Source: Leuctra nigra
Taxonomy: Eukaryota; Arthropoda; Insecta; Plecoptera; Leuctridae
Assembly: GCA_934045905.1 (NCBI GenBank)
Contig: OW203764.1
Location: 24,974,954-25,038,953 of the forward strand
Direction: 5' to 3'
Length of the DNA: 64,000 nt
Shown here: positions 58,401 through 64,000 of the stretch, piece after piece
How positions within the stretch are numbered: the stretch's first letter is position 1
Layout: each line of letters begins with the position of its first letter
Translations under genes and position numbers: made by a program
The notes under the pieces: model-generated
The model's database searches: none
Told to the model about the DNA's origin: nothing
What the model saw: the letters and a program-made list of their open reading frames with translations, nothing else

Positions 58401-61400
58401 TTGCCTCAAGAAATTAAGTCTTTAGATAATTATAGTAGTATTAAGAAAGAAGTGAAATCTTGGTTGTATGAATACTCTGATGATGTATAAAATATTATTT
58501 TTTTCTTCTTTGTTAATCAGTTTATTATGTATTTTTCTCTCTTTTCTTGTATATTGTTTAAACATTTTTGTATCCACTAATTTTCTTTAAATTAATCCAC
58601 AGAAAAGCCGTTTTGGCTTTGTGGAAAACGGAATGTATGTATTTTTGTGTGTTTACAATAATAAATAAATAAATAAAAAAAATAAAAAATAGCTTTCTTA
58701 TAATTTCGATAAATTATACAAAATTAATTGATTTTTTGCACTCGGCTTTCTTCGGTATTTCATCTGCAAATATTTTGTGGAGTGTCTTTTTTATGTTGCA
58801 AAAACCTTTTGTACAGGCTTTTGTTTAATTGTATTTGAAATTGTATGATGCATTATTTAGTTTTGTTAAACACGATGGGACAATTGATGTGGGTAAACTA
58901 GAAACAAAGTTAGACAAGTTACAACTGAGCAAAACCGCGGATACATAGTCATGGAGAACGCCGGGAATCGAACTCGGTTCTGCTGCAAACAATCACCACC
59001 GCGACTCGACAGTCTTGCTTGAAACATAGATGTAGTATCTACTCGATACATAGATGTAGTATCTACTTGAAACATAGATGTAGTATCTACTTGGAAGTGT
59101 AGTATCTACTTGATACAAGGTGGATCGATTCGACGATTATATTTACAAACGTCACGTACATTTTATTTTCTTGCTCCCTAATTTACTGCCTGATTAAGAA
59201 AGCTATGTTACTTTGGCGTGTATGATGATTTAATTTCTGTTTGGATCATAAACTTACTTCTATGTTTTATCAATGTTTCTGAAAAGTTTGCCACTCGAAA
59301 GCTTTATTTTCAACATCTCACATCACTTCCACGAAATTACGTTTCTCGGAAATTTCCTGCTGTTGGCTTCATTTAACTACATGAAACAAGTTCTAAATAA
59401 CTTAATCTCAATATCCATATTTAATATCGTATCGAATTTCAAACATTAAAACGTCTTCTTGGTATTTTAGTATGTATTTTGCCGTAATAGGATTTTGGAT
59501 TATTTTAAATCAAAACTAGCAGTCATAGAGTGCTCGACTAATATTACAAATATTACTAATATTACCGTCAGACACGCGTCTATGAATAGATATAATTCTA
59601 TGGCGAGGAATTAATTATAATAAAAATCGATATAAATTTAGTATTAAGAGGGAACCTGCGAAATAAAAACGCGCACCCCGACTGGGATTCTAACCCAAAT
59701 CCTTCGGGTTACCGGCCCAATGCTTTACCAATTAAGCTACCAGGGCGCATTGGGAATCCAACCTGATGATTAAGAATGCGCCATGGTAGCCCCTATTGGT
59801 AAAGCATAGGGGCGGTAACCCGAAGGATCTGGGCTCGAATTCCAGTCGGGGTGCGCGTTTTTATTTACCAGGTTCCCTCTTAAGCACCATCCCTAAGTAA
59901 GAGATTCACTAAATTTCCCATCATTATCAATGTCAGCATTTTTAAAAGAAATCCCATATCACTGGACGAATATATTAAAAAAATATGTAAATTTACAAAT
60001 GGTGGCAGATGTAGGATTTTCGAATAAAACTGTTCAAGCGATGAAATCAAGCCTGTAATCACGTAACCTTCTGGAATGATGATCTTTCACACAAATGGAG
60101 GATTATAGGCTTGTACAGATCTCGTTAACCATCGAGAATACCAGTCGTCGGCTGTCGATAAAGTTTCATGATCGTCTGGCAGTAGTAAAATATCAATTTC
60201 GTATCATTATAAAGTGGTATGCCGCAAAGTTGTAATAAAATAAGTCTTAAATTCAAACTATCAATACTCATACTATTCATATGCAGGAATCATCGAATAG
60301 GATTATATTCAAATGATAACAAGTATTTATCTGACGTTGACCGGAGCACGATGTGAAGAATGGAACATACCCCGCGGCTCTGCTATCTCATTGACTATTG
60401 GCGAAGGATCCAGCTTCCAGCCTGATGCTGTGCTTGAGCCGACGTGCGTGGGTCAGATTACAAACGAGATACCCCCGAGCCCTGTGGTCAGAGGCTGTCT
60501 GAACAGCTCGTTCCAACTCAAGCTAGGTACTGAAGAACTCCAGCACATACGTGGACAAATATTTGCATTTTGCAGACGAATATCCTGTGTTCAAACAACG
60601 GTGTCGGGGATTTATTAAACTTATTGTTGATATTTAATGGAAGATTGTACATCACGTAGAAGAGCGGAAATCCATTTACTCGATTTTGTTTTACACTTTT
60701 GTATTTATGTGATCAAGCGGTATCAATTTCCGTTAGACTGATGTCAACAAGTACAGTTATATTAAAGTATTATCTTACACAATGGCACATGTCACCATTA
60801 CAAATTTGTTTTGATGAACCCAGAAATACTGGTAATTGAGATCACCTTAAGAATGATTGAAATAGACTTCCGTCCTTCTACCTCTGAGGTACAGAATTGT
60901 AATTATCATTTTATTTCCTATTTGACAGTTTACGATTAAATATAAGTATTAATTTATTTGTTTTTATCAGTTTAACATCTCTGTAAATTTATATATTCAT
61001 TCTATTTATTTATATCTTTGAAAGCTGCTTTCTTTGTTTCAAAATCCGTGTGATGGAAGGTTGCAAGATATAACATCGCTTTTTCCAGATCGAATATAGT
61101 TTGACAAAATAATACTTCCGTTACTACAAAAAGTAAAATAAAATCTATTCAAACTGTCAGAGAGCACTTGTTTATATTTTCATCTATATCGTATTTGTTT
61201 GATGATGTAGTGAAATAGATAACTAGAAAGTAAGACTGTCATAGTATGTTTGAAAACATTCGTCAGACAAGCAAATCGATTATGTGTTCTCATCATATTG
61301 TGAATGGAACTATATAATTGCATTTCAAACGCAGGTTTTATCTTAAGCCTGATTTACACGGTACAATTTCTTGAACAACTTCTGTGTCACATTCGCACTT

Positions 61401-63164
61401 TTCATACAATTTTGTGTTTACACGAAGCAACATAAAAACTCAGCGGAAATAATAAAAATTACCAGTTAATGACCAGTTAATTAAATTAGAGTGTGAGTCC
61501 AAATCAGAAAATCAGAAATTCGAACAATTTCCGAACCCACCCAGATCATCGATTTGAATCGGTGCTGCAAGCGCAAGCGATTTTGCTGCCTTGTGTAGAC
61601 ACTTTTTGGGATACGATTGGAGACGAAATGGGTTGGCCAAATTATTTGAAATTTTAATCGTGATTAGATAAAAGACAAACTTAGGGTTATCCCTTGGTAC
61701 ATTTTTAATTTTTTGTTTCGTTAATTAGTAATAATTAGTGGATTTTTGGTGAAAAATTTGCTATTTTCTTGTCTCCATGGGTGCCGTATAAAATTAAATG
61801 TCAAAAATGTGCCAAGTGATAACCCTTAGTTTGTCTTTCATCTAATCATGATTAAAATTTGAGATCAATTGGTTTACGGGTTTGGTCTCCAATCGTATCG
61901 CAAATTTCAGAGTTTTGCGCGGTTTTGTGGAATAACCGGCGCCTAATTAACGATGCAATTAGCAAAAATTAAAAAGTGCTACTAATATACAATCAGACTG
62001 ATCATGTGAACATCCTGTATAAGTTACACTCACTTATGAAACAATTTTTCTCTCTCAATTTTCTAAAACGACCGAGCGCTTGTATCACCTTAATTACAGA
62101 AATTATATTTTGGAATGTACGTATTTTCGTGATTCATTGATTTCCCGTCGATTGGTTCAACCAAATGATATGTTCCTGAACAATTTTCCAACATATTTAT
62201 TATTTTCCACATGATTTTGAGTCATTGATTTTCCATCAGCGCTAAATGGAAAGGACTTGATGAAAACCCCATCGTTTAATTGAAGTTCAGGAAAGTATCT
62301 GTAGCGCATCTTCATTGATTTCATTACGAGTTGAGTTTGTTTCATAGAGAACCTATGATTGGTTCTGTACGTGACAAGGATAATGGAACGTAATAGAGTT
62401 ATACATTGAAGGTGACTAAATAATTCACTTGCTATGACATTAAGCGACTACACAAAGTGATCATAAACAATCGTACGAAGTGCAGATACAAGCTGTTTGC
62501 AATTCAGCAGTGCTTGAAACTTCGTTTGAAAATTATGTACCTATTGAAAAATCAGATTTAGGGGTGCAAAGGTTCCCTTTCCTGGATAACTACAGTCTGT
62601 TTTTTTACTCTATGAACTCTCACCAGATGGAGCCACAGTCAGCTGTTCTGCTAGGCCGAGAAAGACTTCATTGCGCGCTCACCTTGCAATGTTGTCTTTC
62701 TCGGCCTTACAGAACAACTGACGGTGTCTCGGTCTGTAGAGAGTTCAAACATAGGAAAAACGAACTGTATATCACATTCTGTCGATTTCTAATAAATTCA
62801 AATTAACCCTCCTAAAATAAATTAATATTATATTACCTCACCTTATTTCTAATTTCTAATGACATGACCGATAAAACAATTATCGGATTTCGAAGAAGTC
62901 TGCGAAATAAAAACATTCTAATCTTGAGTTTTTTGAAAATGTTCGTCATGACGTAAATTAGATTAAATTAGATGAATTAGATTAGATGTCGGTTGACATA
63001 CATGTCAACATGTCGGTTGACTTTCAGCTCTGGTAGTTCGCTTCATCACGCGGCGCTACATCGGAGAATACGACCCCAACCTCGAGAAGGTCTACACGTT
63101 TCACACGATGATGGAGAACGAGATGGTCTTCTTCGAGATCTTGGACACAGCCGGACAACCACAC
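55493..63164 (+). CDS. RERG/RASL12-type small GTPase, N-terminal part (two exons, continues right)
   Basis: Exon 55493-55619 ends TCA G|GTAAGC in phase 1; exon 63028-63164 follows GACTTTCAG and ends CCACAC|GTAAGT in phase 0. Together they encode 88 residues. About 28 residues precede LRVMVLGQGGVGKS (P-loop GQGGVGKS). Then come LVVRFITRRYIGEYDPNLEK (switch I) and EILDTAGQ (switch II, G3 motif). The order and spacing are those of Ras-like GTPases, closest to RERG and RASL12. The switch I threonine equivalent to Ras T35 is replaced by Asn (PNLEK), as I recall for RASL12. The catalytic Gln of DTAGQ is present. An in-frame TAA upstream of the ATG supports the start. G4 and G5 motifs lie outside the window. 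Orthology is tentative; the GTPase call is firm. Confidence 0.88.
56099..56152. repeat. Perfect short hairpin
   Basis: Arms AAAGGTTAGAATTATCTCCG plus GTA and their exact complement, around the 4-nt loop ATTC. It lies in the GTPase intron. It could be a MITE remnant; the loop is too short for a typical miRNA precursor. Confidence 0.8.
56655..57020 (-). mobile_element. 5S rRNA-derived SINE, copy 1
   Basis: On the minus strand the head (57020-56941) reads CCTCGGTTCTCGTCAGATCA, then CCGAGGTTAAGCAACATTGA, then GCGCGGTCAGCGATTGGATG and GGTGACC. This is the middle of 5S rRNA including its internal Pol III promoter. The body has GTTGGGCC, CGTCCTTCGGAAGGGACGTT, AAGCCGTTGGTCCCC and GGTACCGGGTTTCCTCTCCT, a GACGTTAAGCCGTTGGTC-type tail seen in insect retroposons. 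It ends in AATAATAATAAAAAA. The architecture fits a SINE3-type element. It lies antisense in the GTPase intron. Confidence 0.8.
57858..58490 (+). pseudogene. CR1/Jockey-like LINE reverse transcriptase tail
   Basis: About 190 codons, from SWRPHINSLASKLRSCSFQL near 57930 to a TAA at 58488-58490. LKLIYSALVESVISYGLLAW and GKRCLNYSVPFIFNQLPQEI are typical of the post-catalytic region of insect CR1/Jockey-type RTs. No catalytic YADD is present, because the copy is 5'-truncated. A 3' UTR with an AAAAGCCGTTTTGGCTTT hairpin follows, then an AATAAATAAATAAATAAA tail near 58660-58690. No internal stop, so the insertion is fairly recent. It lies in the GTPase intron, sense orientation. Confidence 0.8.
58940..59012 (-). 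pseudogene. tRNA-like SINE head
   Basis: Minus strand has GAGTCGCGGTGGTGATTGTT and a B box GAGTTCGATTCCCGG with flanking complementarity. The remainder does not fold as a tRNA. A direct 24-bp repeat follows on its 5' side. Confidence 0.4.
59019..59117. repeat. 24-bp tandem repeat
   Basis: About four units of GAAACATAGATGTAGTATCT plus ACTT, the last one shortened by an internal deletion. Confidence 0.9.
59644..59883. mobile_element. TTAA-bounded hairpin of two head-to-head tRNA-like sequences
   Basis: TTAAGAGGGAACCTG at the left is mirrored by CAGGTTCCCTCTTAA at the right. Each arm contains a tRNA-like unit. The left (minus) has GCGCCCTGGTAGCTTAATTG, an anticodon arm TTGGG-CCGGTAA-CCCGA (anticodon GGT) and AACCCGAAGGAT. 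The right (plus) has TGGTAGCCCCTATTGGTAAA and a B-box GGGCTCGAATTCC. Both end in GTCGGGGTGCGCGTTTTTAT. The left unit is the better tRNA fold but has C, not T, before the anticodon. No protein is encoded. Confidence 0.75.
60313..60618 (+). other. Unidentified 101-codon ORF of higher GC content
   Basis: An ATG-to-TAA frame in the GTPase intron whose first 210 bp are clearly more GC-rich than the surroundings. It encodes GARCEEWNIPRGSAISLTIG and LNSSFQLKLG segments that I do not recognise. Upstream, an in-frame TAG excludes a longer exon in this frame. CTAG|GTACTG at about 60526 could be a splice donor. It could be a retroposed or transposon-derived fragment. Confidence 0.25.
61605..61907. mobile_element. 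303-bp foldback element
   Basis: Left arm GATACGATTGGAGACGAAAT and AATCGTGATTAGATAAAAGA then CAAACTTAGGGTTATC. The right arm is the diverged reverse complement (GATAACCCTTAGTTTGTCTT, GGTCTCCAATCGTATC). Arms are about 105 bp with a spacer of about 90 bp. Confidence 0.75.
62612..62755. mobile_element. 144-bp foldback element
   Basis: Arms share CAG(C/T)TGTTCTG, AGGCCGAGAAAGAC and GAACTCTC, in reverse complement around a TGCGCGCTCACC-type centre. Confidence 0.75.
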
Positions 63165-63379
63165 GTAAGTTCAACACATTCTTTAGGCCTGTTGGTTCAC
63201 CCTGCCTGCCAATGCCAAAACCTACCTGACACAAGCACCTGGACACAAGCACCTGACACAAGCACCTCAAGCACACAAGCCTTGCACTTGTCAAAGCTAC
63301 AAAGTATTTAAAATTTCAATATTCGTTCGTTATTGTATCATCCTCAACAATATCGAAAAATTGATGGGGTACCTGCAGT

Positions 63380-63635
63380 GCGATTGTATAACTTCTTAGC
63401 TGAGATAATGGATCGTTATCGATACCAATTGATGAAAGTAATTTAGCCTATCAGAAGGTAAAGCAATTCAAAGTGCGTAAAGTCGAATTCCTGAGATAAA
63501 TAATGTGATTATATTTCATATCCTAGTAGCTTTTGCACAATTCAAATGGTAAACAATGATATTAATAGTTTACTTTCATCAATTGGTATAGATAACGATC
63601 CATTATCTCGGCTAAGAAAGTTATACAATCGCCCT
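63380..63635. mobile_element. 256-bp foldback element
   Basis: Left GCGATTGTATAACTTCTTAG then CTGAGATAATGGATCGTTAT. The right is its complement (ATAACGATCCATTATCTCGG, GTTATACAATCGC). Inner arms reach TACCAATTGATGAAAGTAA. It lies in the intron after GTPase exon 63028-63164. Confidence 0.8.
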
Positions 63636-64000
63636 GCTGAACTAAGTTCTGAGATATTCACATTTAAAGTGTCACTTTTGTGTTTGTCCTATACTTTAAC
63701 ATTGGAACTGCTATAAAAGAGACCTGTTTAATTTTTTCCCTCAATTTAAACTATGTTCCCACGTTGAGAATTTTACCAAAAATTAAAATGAAGGTAGAAT
63801 AAATACTAAGGAACACAATTTCGTAAAGAAAATGTACCCAAGCTGAACTTATTAAAAAGATATTAGTCATATATCTACTGTTCTGATATTTCATAAGTGC
63901 AATTGTTCAAAGATAAACCATTGGCTGCCAAAATTAAGTTTATTTTCATGACAAACGTCACTAAAATTATTTCAAAACTTATGCAAATTTCAACATCTAA
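63636..64000. other. Intron sequence of the GTPase gene
   Basis: AT-rich; I see no further exon before the window ends. Confidence 0.5.

Overview
The window is AT-rich eukaryotic DNA with spliced genes, long introns and many transposable elements. It is almost certainly from an arthropod, probably an insect. The evidence is metazoan genes split by GT-AG (and one GC-AG) introns, an arthropod-type TCAGT initiator, Ty3/gypsy, CR1/Jockey-like and RTE-like retroelements, TTA- and TTAA-flanked MITEs, and (TAGG)n microsatellites. I cannot name the species; a hemipteran is only a guess. There is one 200-bp assembly gap (34507-34706).

Left end (1-15.9 kb), three host genes. (1) The 5' part of a TMEM165/GDT1-family cation/proton exchanger on the minus strand (exons 1654-1827 and 198-420, continuing off the left edge). 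(2) A complete NUDCD2 homologue on the plus strand (exons 2727-2924, 3022-3231, 8823-8927; 170 aa), divergent from TMEM165 across a roughly 0.9-kb shared promoter. Its second intron carries an antisense Ty3/gypsy element (3474-8124), itself interrupted by a Harbinger-like MITE (3667-4202). (3) A complete PRR5/PROTOR (TORC2 subunit) homologue on the minus strand, five exons between 9578 and 15876, 314 aa. Its second intron has a GC donor and holds a 24-bp-period minisatellite broken by two retroposon tails.

Middle (15.9-55 kb). I see no convincing host coding exon here. The region is an archive of mobile elements: a 3-kb element with about 500-bp inverted arms (18268-21250), three roughly 880-bp copies of a Helitron-like non-autonomous family (25204-26078, 28952-29824, 43047-43931) plus decayed relatives, a hAT-type MITE with an 8-bp target duplication, several TTAA-bounded palindromes, a tandem pair of 400-bp palindromes (38921-39757), a 2-kb inverted-repeat element holding a LINE reverse-transcriptase fragment (47651-49623), and two 5S-rRNA-headed SINEs. 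A core promoter with a splice donor (26584-26690) may be a non-coding first exon of a plus-strand gene.

Right end (55-64 kb). A Ras-superfamily GTPase of the RERG/RASL12 type begins on the plus strand (exons 55493-55619 and 63028-63164) and continues beyond the window. Its 7.4-kb intron holds a 5S-derived SINE, a CR1/Jockey-like LINE tail, tRNA-like sequences, a TTAA-bounded head-to-head tRNA-like hairpin, and foldback elements.

The host genes do not form an operon. TMEM165 is a Golgi-type ion transporter, NUDCD2 a p23-fold co-chaperone, PRR5 a TORC2 accessory subunit, and the RERG-like protein a small GTPase. Only the TMEM165-NUDCD2 divergent pair suggests shared regulation.
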